NCBI GenBank assembly: GCA_030427205.1
Contig: JAUHXC010000073.1
Span: 1 to 34,914, forward strand
Source: a bacterium
GTDB lineage: Bacteria; Myxococcota_A; Bradymonadia; UBA7976; UBA1532
DNA: 34,914 nucleotides
Reading direction: 5' to 3'
The notes under the pieces are model-generated. The model saw nothing but the letters and a program-made list of their open reading frames with translations, was not told where the DNA came from and did not search any database. Shown in pieces: positions 15,259 through 24,737 of the stretch. A program made the translations under genes and the position numbers. Position 1 is the stretch's first letter. The number at the start of each line of letters is the position of its first letter.

Positions 15259-17472
15259 ATGATCGCCGAGGCGGACATCAACACCTGGGTCGACGCCTGC
15301 CCGACCCCCGCGTGCATCGTCGACGCGGGCGAGCGGGTCCTGGCGAGCAACGCCGGCTTGCGGGTGCTCGTCGGTCGTGAAGGCATCGCCGGCGCGCGGC
15401 TCGGCGAGCTCTTCGATCTCGAGGGCGACGGCTCGATCCCGACCGAGCGGGCCGAGCGTGCCTTCCGGCGGTCGACCCCGGACGCGGTGCTCGAGACGCG
15501 GGCCAGCGTCACGCCGATCCGGGTGGCCGGCGCCCCGGGCGCGTTGCTGATGTTCAGGGAGGTCCTGCGCCGCCCCGACCAGCACAAGCCAGCCAGCGCG
15601 GCCGTCGCCCGCTCCGATCGGGCGGCCCTCGAAGCGGCGAGCTTCGCATTCTACGCGCTCGCCGCCGAGCTCGACGCGGCGGGGGACGTCGTCGAGTTTC
15701 GCTTCGTCGACGTCAACGCGGCCGCCGAGCGCGAGCTCGATCGCAGCCGGGACGCGTTGATCGGCCATGGCATCCGCGCGCTCTTCCCGATCAACGACGG
15801 CGGCGGCTTCTTCCCGCAATACAAGGCGGCCTTCCTCGAACAGCAGGGCTTCGAGCAGGCGTACGAGATCCCCGCGGGCCAGCCGGGCGCGGGCTGGTAC
15901 GTCCAAGAGGTGGTGCCCAAGCCCGACGGCATCGTGATCTTCAACCGCGACATCAGCGCCCTCAAGGCCGCCGAGGAGGCCCGCCGGCAGACGCTGGACA
16001 CATTGCCCGACGCGGTCTTCCTGATGGACGCCAACGGCTTCATCCGCGATACCAACGCCGCCGCCTCGGGCGTGTTCGGCTACGCCCGCTCCGAGATGCT
16101 GGGCCGGCCGATCACGATGCTGATGCCGGCGGACTATGCCGACCGCCATCAGGGCTATGTCGAGCACTATCTGCGCACCGGGCAGTCGCGGATCATCGGC
16201 CGCTCGCGGGAGGTCGTCGCCCGACTCGCCGATGGCGAAGAGATCCCGATGCGGGTCTCGCTCGGCGAGCTGCAGACCCCCGAAGGCCCGCAGTTCATCG
16301 GCACGCTCACCGACCTGCGCGAGGCGTACGCGCTGCAGGACGAGCTGCGGGCGGCGCAGAAGATGGAGGCCCTCGGTCGGCTGGCGGGCGGGGTGGCCCA
16401 CGACTTCAACAACCTGCTGGTGGTCATCATCCAGAACGCGCAGCTGCTCGCCCTCGACCTGCCTGACGGCGAGCTGCGGGAGCTGGCCGACGAGATCGAT
16501 CAGGCGGGGGTGCGCGCCGGGGATCTGACCCGGCAGCTGCTGCAGTTCAGCCGGCACGACGTGGGCGCCGTGGACACCGTCGACGTGGGCGAGGCCATCG
16601 AGAGCTTCGCGCGCATGGCCCGGCGCCTGCTCGGTGCGGGATACGCGCTGGACGTGGTGCACGGCGCCGCCGGGGCCGGCGTGACCATCGACCCGGCCCA
16701 CCTCGATCAGATCCTGCTCAACCTCGTGGTCAACGCCCGCGACGCGATGCCCGATGGCGGCACGGTCCGCATCCGCACCGAGACCGATCCCGACGGCCCC
16801 GATGGCCCCGACGGCCCGATCGTCCGCATCCTGGTGCAGGACGAGGGGCATGGCATGTCGCCGGAGGTCCAGGCGCGGGTCTTCGACCCGTTCTTCTCGA
16901 CCAAGGGCGAGCGGGGCACGGGCCTGGGCCTGTCGACGGTCTTCGGCGTGGTCTCGCAGGCCGGCGGGCTGCTGCGGCTGGAGTCGGTCGTCGACGTCGG
17001 TACCCGGGTGATCATCGAGCTGCCGCTCGCCGACGGCTCGAAGACGCTGCCGCCGCCCCCGGCGACGCCGGCGCCGTCGCCCGTCGGCGACGAGGGGCAG
17101 GGGCGCGACGTGGTGCTCGTCGACGACGACCCGCTGGTCCGCTCGTCGGTCTCGCGCTGGTTGACCCGCTCGGGTTATGCCGTCCGCGCCTTCCCGTCGG
17201 CCGAGCAGGCCCTCGCGACCCTCGGCGACGGCCCGATCGGATGCCTGGTGACCGACGTCGTGATGCCCGGCACGTCGGGCGTCGAGCTCGCCGAGCGCCT
17301 GCGCCGCGTCGACCCCGATCTGCCGGTGATCTACACCTCCGGCTGGCCCGACGGGCTGCCCGATCTGCGGCCCGACAACCGGGCGCGGTTCCTGGCCAAG
17401 CCGTTCGCGCCGGCGGCGCTGATCGAGGCGCTCGATGGCTGGTCGCGCCGGGTGGGGCAGGGGTCGGCGTAG
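15259..17472 (+). CDS. PAS-domain hybrid histidine kinase with C-terminal receiver
   Basis: 737 residues; the ATG at 15259 is preceded by AGGGA at good spacing. It has no membrane segment or signal peptide, so it is a soluble sensor. Three PAS-like domains are visible. One is at about 5-90 (VDACPTPACIVDAGERV), one at about 120-235 (FVDVNAAAERELDRS), and one at about 245-360 (TLPDAVFLMDANGFIRDTNA). The dimerisation/phosphoacceptor helix has His381 in GGVAHDFNNLL. The ATPase domain has NARDAMPDGG, DEGHGMS and GTGLGLSTV boxes. A receiver domain follows (VVLVDDDPLVRS, phosphoacceptor Asp666 in TDVVMPG, Lys in AKPFAP). The H-box with DFNN and the receiver order match the many orphan hybrid kinases of Myxococcota. 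The signal is unknown and no cognate output regulator is adjacent. Confidence 0.93.
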   Translation: MIAEADINTWVDACPTPACIVDAGERVLASNAGLRVLVGREGIAGARLGELFDLEGDGSIPTERAERAFRRSTPDAVLETRASVTPIRVAGAPGALLMFREVLRRPDQHKPASAAVARSDRAALEAASFAFYALAAELDAAGDVVEFRFVDVNAAAERELDRSRDALIGHGIRALFPINDGGGFFPQYKAAFLEQQGFEQAYEIPAGQPGAGWYVQEVVPKPDGIVIFNRDISALKAAEEARRQTLDTLPDAVFLMDANGFIRDTNAAASGVFGYARSEMLGRPITMLMPADYADRHQGYVEHYLRTGQSRIIGRSREVVARLADGEEIPMRVSLGELQTPEGPQFIGTLTDLREAYALQDELRAAQKMEALGRLAGGVAHDFNNLLVVIIQNAQLLALDLPDGELRELADEIDQAGVRAGDLTRQLLQFSRHDVGAVDTVDVGEAIESFARMARRLLGAGYALDVVHGAAGAGVTIDPAHLDQILLNLVVNARDAMPDGGTVRIRTETDPDGPDGPDGPIVRILVQDEGHGMSPEVQARVFDPFFSTKGERGTGLGLSTVFGVVSQAGGLLRLESVVDVGTRVIIELPLADGSKTLPPPPATPAPSPVGDEGQGRDVVLVDDDPLVRSSVSRWLTRSGYAVRAFPSAEQALATLGDGPIGCLVTDVVMPGTSGVELAERLRRVDPDLPVIYTSGWPDGLPDLRPDNRARFLAKPFAPAALIEALDGWSRRVGQGSA

Positions 17473-17476
17473 ACCC

Positions 17477-20400
17477 TCAGTCGATGCCGATCACGTAGGC
17501 CGAGCCGTTGTCGAGGCCGGTGCCCTGGCCCTGGTAGGCGCCGATGATCAGGCTCGGTCGCCCGCCGGCCCGGCCGGCCTTCATCTTCTCCCCGGCCCGC
17601 GCCTGATCGCGCCACGTCTCGCCGACGAAGACCGCCCACGGGCTGCCCTGCAGCCGGCTGCCGTCGGCGATCGTGCGGTAGATGCGCACCACGCCCACCT
17701 GGGGCACGCCCGCCTCGTTGCCCAGCGGCCCGCCGACGGCCAGCTTGCCGTCGATGATGGCCACCGAGCTGCCGAGCCGCTCGCCGTTGAACTGGCCCTC
17801 GACCAGCCAGTCGGCGCCGTCGGGGTTGAGCGGCAGCGGCGTGCCCTCGGGCGTGCGGTAGGGGATCGGGCGGCCGTTGTCGGGGTCGTACTGCTGCACG
17901 TTGACGTCGGCGGTGCCCAGCTCGGCGCCGAGGAAGTCGCCGCGCAGCACCCAGGCGCCGCCGCGGGCCTGGTTCTCGACCCGGTGGCCGACGGTGCCCA
18001 CCGCCAGCTCGTCGAGCCCGTCGCCGTTGAGGTCGCCGGCGGCCAGGTGCCAGCCGGCCTGCTCGTTGGCCAGCCCCGAGGTCAGCTTGAGGATGCGCGG
18101 CTCGGGGTAGGCGCACTGCGCGCCGAAGCCGCCGACGACCCAGACGCCGCCCTGGTTGTTGCGGCCCTCGTCGAAGTTGATCGCCCCGTAGGCGAACTCG
18201 TCGCAGCCGTCGCCGTCGAGGTCGCGGATGCCGGTGACCGCGCGGCCGAGCTGCTCGCTGGCGGTGTCGCCGAAGGCCTTGAACGCCCGATCGCAGAGCA
18301 CCCGCACCCGGCCCTCGGGATCCGCCGGGCGCCCGTAGGCCACCTCGACGGACCCGCCGTCGTTGAAGGTGCCGCCTGCCGGGTTGGACGGGTTGGCCCG
18401 GAAGCCGCCGACCATCAGATCGGCGAAGCCGTCGCCGTTCATGTCGAAGTCACCGGCGGCGACCTCGGGCTGGTTGTTGGGCTCGTTGGGCCAGAAGACG
18501 AAGCTCGGCGTCGCGGCGAGGCCGTCGGGCTGGCCGCGGAAGATCCACAGGCCGCCCGAGTTGCCCCGGCTGTTGAGCGCGTTGTCGTCCTGCCCGCGGA
18601 AGCGGTAGCGGTTGTTGTTCTCGTCGCGGCACTCGTCGGGCACCCACAGCGTCGCGTCGCCCAGGTTGAAGCGCTCGTCGTCCCGGATGAGCACGTACCA
18701 GTCGTCGAAGCCGTCGTTGTCGACGTCGCCCGCCGGGCCGATGTCCTGCATGCCGAAGTCGAAGGGGGTGTGGCCGGTCCAGTCGCCGACCTCGCTGGCC
18801 GGGTCGAGCTCTACGCCGTCGCCCGCGCCGCGGTAGAACCACGCCACGCCGCTGCGCATGCCGTTGCCCTCCGACATGCCGAACGGCGCGCCGACCGCCG
18901 CGTCGCCGACCCCGTCGCCGTCGACGTCGCCGAGCAGGCCGACCGCCTGACCGAACCACGAGTTGCCGACAGGCGCCGGCATGTCGAGCCGGGCCAGTGG
19001 ATCGCGGAAGGCCTCGAGCGCCGGCTCGCCCTCTTCGCCTTCGGGCGGGTCGACCAGCCGGGCCTCGCCGCCGGAGAAGACGAAGACCCCGCCCACATCC
19101 CGGCGCACGGTGTCCTCGCGGTCGGCGTGGGCCGCCACGTCGGGGATGCCGTCGCCGTCGACGTCGCCGACGACCGCCAGCTCCTGACCGAGCAGCGCGT
19201 TGCCCTCGTGGCCGGCCAGCGCGATCACCGGCTCGGCGGCGGGCATCGCGCCCGGCACGCCGGCGAAGACGTAGACCGCGCCCGCGTCGCCGCGGCCGGG
19301 GAAGTCTTCGGTCCAGGCGCCGACGAGCAGGTCGGGTACGTCGTCGCCGGTCGCGTCGCCGATGGTCAGCGCGAAGCCGAGCTGGTCGCTGGCGCTGTTG
19401 CCGAAGAGCGTCAGATCGGCGGTGTCGGTGCCGGTGATGCCCAGCTCGCCCTCGCCCAGCGGGCGGCCGCGGAAGACGAAGGCCGCGCCGCCGTTGTTAT
19501 CGCCGTTGTTGATGGTCCGCGGGTCGTGCAGGTAGGCGCCGACGGCGATGTCGGCCATCTGATCGCCGTCGAGGTCGCCCACCGCCAGCTTGCGGGCGAA
19601 GCGCGGCTGGTTCGAGTCGGAGAGGTCGGCGACGATCATCGAGGCCTGCAGCTCGACGCCGCCGGGGCCCAGGTCGTCGGGCGGGGTGCCGCGGAAGACG
19701 AAGGCCGCCCCCGAGTTGGCCCGGTTCCGGCCGCCGTTGCGGTCGCGATAGACCTGGGTGCCGGCGACCAGATCGCAGAAGCCGTCGCCGTCGACGTCGC
19801 CGACGCCGAGGCTCTGGCCGAGCTGCTGGTTGGCGTCGTACAGCCAGCGGCCGTCGTCGCCGAGGCGCTGGCCGACGACGATGACGTCGGGGTTGTCGAG
19901 GAACCCGTCGGGGTAGCCCAGCCAGATGAAGACGCCGCCCTGCTGGCCGGCGACCTGGTCGACGTTGCGGTCTTCGTAGAGCGGCGCCCCCGAGGCGATG
20001 TCGAGCAGGCCGTCGCCGTTGAAGTCGCAGACCTCGACCGTCCAGCCCAGGTGGTCGCCGCCGCGGATGCCCGAGAGCACGTAGTCCGGGCCCTCTTCGA
20101 ACGTGCCGTCGGGCAGGCCGCGGTAGACGAGCACCGCCCCGCTGTCGTTGACCCCGATGTCCATCAGCCGGGCGCCCACGATGAGGTCGACGAAGCCGTC
20201 GCCGTCGACGTCGGCGCTGGTGACGTCGTGGCCGAAGAAGTCGGTGCGGGTCTCGGCGGCCAGGGTCTGCACCGGCGCTTCGAAGACGCCGCCGGCCGAG
20301 TGGAAGACGTGCACCGACCCGCCGCGGCCGGCGCCGTCGTTGTGCTGCGGGCCCGAGACGATCAGATCGGCGATGCCGTCGCCGTCCAGATCGCCCGGCG

Positions 20401-21457
20401 CGTGCATCATCTCGGTGGCGTCGGTGACGTTGAACGGCGCCATGTCGGCCCGCAGGCTGGCGACGGTGTCGACCCGCATCGTGGCCTCGAGGCCCAGGAA
20501 GCGGTCGGTGATCGCCAGGTTCGTGCGGCCCGGCTCGACCCCTTCGATGAAGCCGTCTGCATAGCGCGCCGAGCCGCCTTCGAACGCCACGTCGAAGCTG
20601 CCCGATCCGCCCGCGACCTGCAGCGGCATGCGCGCGCCGACCGGCAGGTAGAGCCGCCGCGGCTGCGGCACCAGGTTCAGCTCTTCCTCGACGACGGTGA
20701 TGACCACGTCGACCGTCTCGGCGGTGCCGATGTCGGTGACCCGCACGATGTCCTGGCCGGGCATCGGGCCGGCGGTGTAGGCCCCGTCGAGGGTCACCAC
20801 GCCGCCGGACAGGTCGAGGGCCATCTCGAAGGCGAAGTCGCCCGATCCGCCGGCGACCTCGAAGGTGAAGCCCTGCTCGACCCGGATCTGCACCCCCTGC
20901 GGGGCCACGTCCATCGGCGCGACGACCTCGATCGCGAGCTCGGCCTGCCCCTCGCAGCCGTCGTCGGTGACGACGATGCGGTCGACCGCGCCGACGCTGT
21001 CGCCGGCGAGGTAGGCCCCGGTGAACTCATTGAGCAGCGCGCCCGAGGCGTTCTCGACGAAGGCGTAGCGATAGGCGCCCGTGCCGCCGGCGCCCATGAC
21101 CGTCACCAGGTCGAAGGGCCGGGCCGAGGGCGGGTCGGCGGTCAGGCCCAGCGCGGGGATGCACGGCGCGGGGCCGACCATGGCGTCGGGCTCGGGCTCG
21201 GGGGCCATGTCGGGCTCGGGCTCGGGGGCCATGTCGAGCGGCGGGGCCATGTCGGGCTCGGGCTCGGCGGCCATGTCGGGCTCGGGCTCGGGGGCCATGT
21301 CGGGCTCGGGCTCGGGCGACGCGTCGACCGCGCCGTCGATGTCCGCCGCCGCATCCGGCGTCACGTCGGTGGCCTCGTTGCACCCGAAGACCAGACCCGA
21401 AACAAACAACAACAGCGTGCTCGCCCATGCGGACGCCCGCCGATCGACTCTGCGCAT
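17477..21457 (-). CDS. Large FG-GAP (integrin-like beta-propeller) surface lipoprotein
   Basis: 1326 residues from the ATG at 21457, which has GGAG about 9 bases upstream. A lipobox, GLVFGC, places the lipidated Cys at residue 26. A low-complexity linker of repeated PEPEPDMA follows (to about residue 90). Three Ig-like beta domains then appear, marked by GAGGTGAYRY, AGGSGDFAFE and AGGSGSFDVAF. The rest holds twelve FG-GAP repeats recognisable by DxDGDGxxDxxxGA calcium loops, such as DLDGDGIADLIVSGP and DVDGDGFCDLVAG. These repeats fold into one or two seven-bladed propellers like the integrin alpha head. A cell-surface adhesive or ligand-binding role is typical of the family. The gene converges with the histidine kinase gene with only four bases between stops and diverges from the cytochrome operon. 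Confidence 0.92.
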   Translation of the reverse strand: MRRVDRRASAWASTLLLFVSGLVFGCNEATDVTPDAAADIDGAVDASPEPEPDMAPEPEPDMAAEPEPDMAPPLDMAPEPEPDMAPEPEPDAMVGPAPCIPALGLTADPPSARPFDLVTVMGAGGTGAYRYAFVENASGALLNEFTGAYLAGDSVGAVDRIVVTDDGCEGQAELAIEVVAPMDVAPQGVQIRVEQGFTFEVAGGSGDFAFEMALDLSGGVVTLDGAYTAGPMPGQDIVRVTDIGTAETVDVVITVVEEELNLVPQPRRLYLPVGARMPLQVAGGSGSFDVAFEGGSARYADGFIEGVEPGRTNLAITDRFLGLEATMRVDTVASLRADMAPFNVTDATEMMHAPGDLDGDGIADLIVSGPQHNDGAGRGGSVHVFHSAGGVFEAPVQTLAAETRTDFFGHDVTSADVDGDGFVDLIVGARLMDIGVNDSGAVLVYRGLPDGTFEEGPDYVLSGIRGGDHLGWTVEVCDFNGDGLLDIASGAPLYEDRNVDQVAGQQGGVFIWLGYPDGFLDNPDVIVVGQRLGDDGRWLYDANQQLGQSLGVGDVDGDGFCDLVAGTQVYRDRNGGRNRANSGAAFVFRGTPPDDLGPGGVELQASMIVADLSDSNQPRFARKLAVGDLDGDQMADIAVGAYLHDPRTINNGDNNGGAAFVFRGRPLGEGELGITGTDTADLTLFGNSASDQLGFALTIGDATGDDVPDLLVGAWTEDFPGRGDAGAVYVFAGVPGAMPAAEPVIALAGHEGNALLGQELAVVGDVDGDGIPDVAAHADREDTVRRDVGGVFVFSGGEARLVDPPEGEEGEPALEAFRDPLARLDMPAPVGNSWFGQAVGLLGDVDGDGVGDAAVGAPFGMSEGNGMRSGVAWFYRGAGDGVELDPASEVGDWTGHTPFDFGMQDIGPAGDVDNDGFDDWYVLIRDDERFNLGDATLWVPDECRDENNNRYRFRGQDDNALNSRGNSGGLWIFRGQPDGLAATPSFVFWPNEPNNQPEVAAGDFDMNGDGFADLMVGGFRANPSNPAGGTFNDGGSVEVAYGRPADPEGRVRVLCDRAFKAFGDTASEQLGRAVTGIRDLDGDGCDEFAYGAINFDEGRNNQGGVWVVGGFGAQCAYPEPRILKLTSGLANEQAGWHLAAGDLNGDGLDELAVGTVGHRVENQARGGAWVLRGDFLGAELGTADVNVQQYDPDNGRPIPYRTPEGTPLPLNPDGADWLVEGQFNGERLGSSVAIIDGKLAVGGPLGNEAGVPQVGVVRIYRTIADGSRLQGSPWAVFVGETWRDQARAGEKMKAGRAGGRPSLIIGAYQGQGTGLDNGSAYVIGID

Positions 21458-21480
21458 CACCCGTTCTCCCCCGTCGCGGT

Positions 21481-21508
21481 GCTCTACAGTTCTCTTCAAA
21501 GCTGTAGC
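21481..21508. promoter_or_regulatory. Divergent regulatory region with inverted repeat
   Basis: The 128-bp gap between the starts at 21457 (minus) and 21586 (plus) is much richer in A+T than its surroundings. It contains arms CTACAG (21484-21489) and CTGTAG (21502-21507) separated by 12 bases. This could be an operator serving both genes. I found no pair of sigma-70 hexamers good enough to place a promoter. A ribosome-site-like GGGAG lies 12 bases before 21586. Confidence 0.4.
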
Positions 21509-21585
21509 GAAAATGTTACTCCCATAAACCATTCCGTTTCCGTTAAACTCCTGTGACGCTGGAAGAGCCGGGAGCCACCCCTCAA

Positions 21586-23139
21586 ATGTCGATGCCGAGC
21601 AAGCATTTGCGCCTTGCCCGACTGCTGGTCTGTGCCCTGTGCCTGGCCGTGGCGGGCCTCGGGTGCGACGAGTCGACGACGCCGCCGGCGACCGCCGAGC
21701 CGGAGCCCGATGCGAGCCCCGAGCCGGAGCCGAACCCCGAGCCGGACCCCGAGCCCGAGGGCGAGCCGGAGCCGAACCCCGAGCCCGAGCCGGACCCCGA
21801 GCCGGAGCCGACCCCGGTCGATCCGGCCCGCGCGGTCGAGCCGGAGGTGCTCATCGAGAGCCCGGTGCCGGTGGTCGCGCCGCTTGTCGACGGCCGGATC
21901 GTGGCCCAGGGCGACGGCGAGATCGTCGTGCTCGCGCCCGAGGGCATCACCTCGCTCGGCGCCGAGTCGGGGGCGCTGCTGTCGGCCCAGGCGGTGCAGG
22001 GCGAGCTGATCGTCGCCACCACCGACGGCCTCTTCGCCTGGACCCGCGGCGCCTTGATGCCCTCGCCGCTCGGCGAGCTCGTCGACGGGGTCACCGGGCT
22101 GCACATGACCGCCGACGGGGCCTTGTGGATCCTCGACAACGGCGGCTTGCACGTCTATCGCGACGGCCTGCTCAGCGGGGTCGACCCGGGCCCGATGGGC
22201 GCGCTGCCGATGACCGCGGTCGGCGCCTGGGACGGCGTGCCCGCGCTGTGGGTCGTCGGCGACGAGGCGCTCTACGCCGTCGGCTTCGGCGACGACGGCC
22301 TCGAAGCGTGGTCCCTCGCGCCCGAGGCCGACGTGCACGGGGTCGCGGTCAACGACATGGGCGGCCTGTGGATCTCCGCCGGCGGCCGGGTGAGCCACAT
22401 CGCCGATGACGGCAGCTACACCGACTTGATCCTGCCGTTCGAGGCCCGCGCGCTGGCGGCCCATCCGGCGGCGCCCGATCTGTGGATCGTCGGCGACGGC
22501 GGGCTGTGGCAGCTGCGCGACGGCCGCATCCGCCCGATCGAGGGGCTCGCCGGCTTCCAGGGCCTGCGCGCCGAGATGGACGGCTCGGTCTTGATCCACG
22601 GCGCGGCGGGCCTGATGCGGGTGCGCCCCGGGCGCTTCGTCAACCTCGACGGGCTCGACGAGGGCATGATCGTCGACCGGCAGACGACGGTGACCATCAG
22701 CGCCACCAACCCCGAAGACGTCAGCCAGCTCTCCTACCGCCTCGACGACGACAACGGCCGGGTGCTCGAAGGCCCGCCGTGGCAGCTCGTGCTCGAGCCG
22801 GGGCCGGTGCCCGAAGGCGCGCATACGCTGCAGGTCACCGCGGCCTACGCCGACGGCGAGCAGGTGGTCGCCGAGATCGCGTTCATCGTGCAGGGCCCGC
22901 CCACCTGGGAGGATGACGTCGAGGCGATCTTCTTCCAGCATTGCGATGCATGTCACGGTGAGCGGGGTTATGCTCACCGCATGGAGACGATGGACGTCTG
23001 GATCGACGAGTTCGACGACATCGTCGACGCGATCGTCAACAACCGGATGCCCCTTCCCCCCAACCCGATGGTCACCCCCGAGGAGCTCGAGCTGATCCGG
23101 GCCTGGGGTGAGACCGGTATGCTGAGGAGCTGGCCATGA
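21586..23139 (+). CDS. Lipoprotein with propeller-like domain and C-terminal c-type cytochrome motif
   Basis: 517 residues from the ATG at 21586; a GTG at 21553 lacks a ribosome site. A lipobox, VAGLGC, puts the lipidated Cys at residue 27. A Pro/Glu linker (PEPEPNPEPDPEPE type) spans roughly residues 35-85. The middle 270 residues are repeated short strands ending in patterns such as DGALWILDNGGLHVYRDG and GGLWISAGGRVSHI. These look like a beta-propeller of the regulator-propeller or SMP-30 kind. An Ig-like segment follows. The C-terminus has a haem c motif, Cys453-x-x-Cys456-His457 (HCDACHGE), with ELIRAWGETGM as the closing helix and Met residues available as axial ligand. Planctomycete-type cytochrome domains look like this. 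The stop overlaps the next start (ATGA). Likely an envelope redox lipoprotein. Confidence 0.87.
   Translation: MSMPSKHLRLARLLVCALCLAVAGLGCDESTTPPATAEPEPDASPEPEPNPEPDPEPEGEPEPNPEPEPDPEPEPTPVDPARAVEPEVLIESPVPVVAPLVDGRIVAQGDGEIVVLAPEGITSLGAESGALLSAQAVQGELIVATTDGLFAWTRGALMPSPLGELVDGVTGLHMTADGALWILDNGGLHVYRDGLLSGVDPGPMGALPMTAVGAWDGVPALWVVGDEALYAVGFGDDGLEAWSLAPEADVHGVAVNDMGGLWISAGGRVSHIADDGSYTDLILPFEARALAAHPAAPDLWIVGDGGLWQLRDGRIRPIEGLAGFQGLRAEMDGSVLIHGAAGLMRVRPGRFVNLDGLDEGMIVDRQTTVTISATNPEDVSQLSYRLDDDNGRVLEGPPWQLVLEPGPVPEGAHTLQVTAAYADGEQVVAEIAFIVQGPPTWEDDVEAIFFQHCDACHGERGYAHRMETMDVWIDEFDDIVDAIVNNRMPLPPNPMVTPEELELIRAWGETGMLRSWP
22956..22979. other. Perfect 8-bp-stem hairpin just after the haem motif codons
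   Basis: CGGTGAGC (22956-22963) pairs with GCTCACCG (22972-22979) across an 8-base loop, inside the cytochrome lipoprotein gene. It starts at the last base of the haem-ligand His codon. It might be an RNA structure, a repeat insertion in frame, or chance in GC-rich DNA. Confidence 0.6.
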
Positions 23140-24737
23140 AGCGAACCGTCTGGCTCGCCCTGGGCTCGCTGTTGCTCGCCACGAGCGCAGCGGCCCAGAT
23201 CGACGACGATGGCGATCCGGGCGCGGCGATGCGCTGCGCCCCGGACGCCGTCGAGATCGAGCCGGTGCGCTATCTGCGCGCGCTGAGCCTCGACCTGCGG
23301 GGGGATGTGCCCACCACCGACGAGATGGCGCTCGTCAAGCGCAGCGGCGAGGTGCCCGAGGCGATGATCGACCGCTGGCTCGACAGCGACGCGTTCGCCG
23401 CCCAGGCCGCCCGGCATCACCGCTCGCTGTTGTGGAACAATGTCTCCAACGCGCGCATCTTCAACGCGTCGGCCAGCCTCGGCGGCAACGGGCGCAACCA
23501 GCCGATGTGGCGCCGCAACCGGGGCATCCTCTACCGCGGCGCGACGGTGCCCTGCCTCAACCAGCCGGCGCAGTTCGACCCCGACACCGGCGCCATCATG
23601 ACCGTCGACGAGGTCCAGGCCGACGGGCGCACCGCCCGCCGCGAGGGCTACGTGATGGTCGAGGCGTATTGGGATCCGGCCAACCCGGTGCGGGTCTGCG
23701 CGTTCGACGCCCAGGACGTCGAGTTCTCGCCGAGCGGCACCGAGTGCAAGACCGGCGCGGGCAATAACGACCCCGAGTGCGGCTGCGGGCCGAACCTGCG
23801 CTGGTGCAACGGGGCCAACGCCCAGCGCACCATCGTCGACTCGATGGGCCAGGCGCTCGACCGGCTGATGTACGACATCTTCCGCCGCGATGCGCCCTAC
23901 ACCGAGCTGTTCACCAGCCGGAAGGCCTTCGTCAACGGGCCGCTGTCGTACTTCTGGTACCACCAGACCCTGCGCGGGCCGGGGCTGGTCTTCGAGCCCA
24001 AGCCGCTCGAGCTCGAGACGCTGCCCGAAATGCAGCACTTCGAGCGCGACACCTGGGTCGAGGTCGAGCTGCCGCCGCACCACGCCGGCGTGCTGACCCG
24101 GCCGGCCTTCCTGCTGCGGTTCCAGACCAACCGCGCGCGGGCCAACCGCTTCTACGATGCCTTCCTCTGCCAGCCGTTCAACCCGCCCGACGGCGGGCTG
24201 CCGGTGGCCGACGAGGAGAGCGCGCGCAACCCCGACCTGCAGCTGCGCGCCGGCTGCAAGTACTGCCACGCGCTGCTCGAGCCCGCCGCGTCCCACTGGG
24301 GCCGCTGGACGGAGCAGGGCATCGGCTACCTCGCGCCGGAGGGCTTCCCCCAGAGCCGCGCCGACTGCGAGGCCTGCGCGCTGCGCGGCCAGGGCTGCAG
24401 CGGCGAGTGCCGCAACTTCTACGTCACCCAGGCGCTCGCCCCCGAGGAGGAGCAGTTCCTCGGGCAGCTCAACGCCTACTACTTCCGCCGCGACGACCAC
24501 GTGGTCAACGTCGAGCAGGGCCCGCGCTACCTGGCCCTCTCGGGCGTCGCCGACAACCGCATGCCGACCTGCGTCGCCCGGCGCACCGGCGAGTGGCTGC
24601 TCGGCCGCGCGCTCGACGAGGACGGCGACGAGCAGTGGATCGCCGAGCTGGCCCGCGACTTCGTGCAGGGCGGCTACAGCTACCGGGCGCTGGTCAAGCG
24701 CATCGTGTCGAATCCCCGCTACTGGAGGGTCCGATGA
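23136..24737 (+). CDS. Exported DUF1549/DUF1588/DUF1585-like c-type cytochrome
   Basis: 533 residues. The ATG at 23136 overlaps the previous stop and has GAGGAG seven bases upstream. A signal peptide ends at TSAAAQ. Residues 45-65 (YLRALSLDLRGDVPTTDEM) match the DUF1549 opening pattern. A haem c motif is Cys374-x-x-Cys377-His378 in GCKYCHALLEPAASHWGRW, the position and context of DUF1588. The end, YSYRALVKRIVSNPRYWR, matches the DUF1585 closing helix. Between them are clustered Cys (CEACALRGQGCSGEC) that could bind a metal or form disulphides. These domains always occur together in periplasmic cytochromes paired with DUF1501 proteins, mainly in Planctomycetes and Myxococcota. Their biochemical role is not settled. 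The 4-base overlap with the next gene implies coupling. Confidence 0.83.
   Translation: MKRTVWLALGSLLLATSAAAQIDDDGDPGAAMRCAPDAVEIEPVRYLRALSLDLRGDVPTTDEMALVKRSGEVPEAMIDRWLDSDAFAAQAARHHRSLLWNNVSNARIFNASASLGGNGRNQPMWRRNRGILYRGATVPCLNQPAQFDPDTGAIMTVDEVQADGRTARREGYVMVEAYWDPANPVRVCAFDAQDVEFSPSGTECKTGAGNNDPECGCGPNLRWCNGANAQRTIVDSMGQALDRLMYDIFRRDAPYTELFTSRKAFVNGPLSYFWYHQTLRGPGLVFEPKPLELETLPEMQHFERDTWVEVELPPHHAGVLTRPAFLLRFQTNRARANRFYDAFLCQPFNPPDGGLPVADEESARNPDLQLRAGCKYCHALLEPAASHWGRWTEQGIGYLAPEGFPQSRADCEACALRGQGCSGECRNFYVTQALAPEEEQFLGQLNAYYFRRDDHVVNVEQGPRYLALSGVADNRMPTCVARRTGEWLLGRALDEDGDEQWIAELARDFVQGGYSYRALVKRIVSNPRYWRVR

Noticed and set aside
17435..21556. A 1373-codon plus-strand frame opposite the FG-GAP gene
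   Set aside because: It is antisense of the repeated calcium-loop codons, giving repetitive Val/Ala/Asp/His blocks with no signal peptide or domain.
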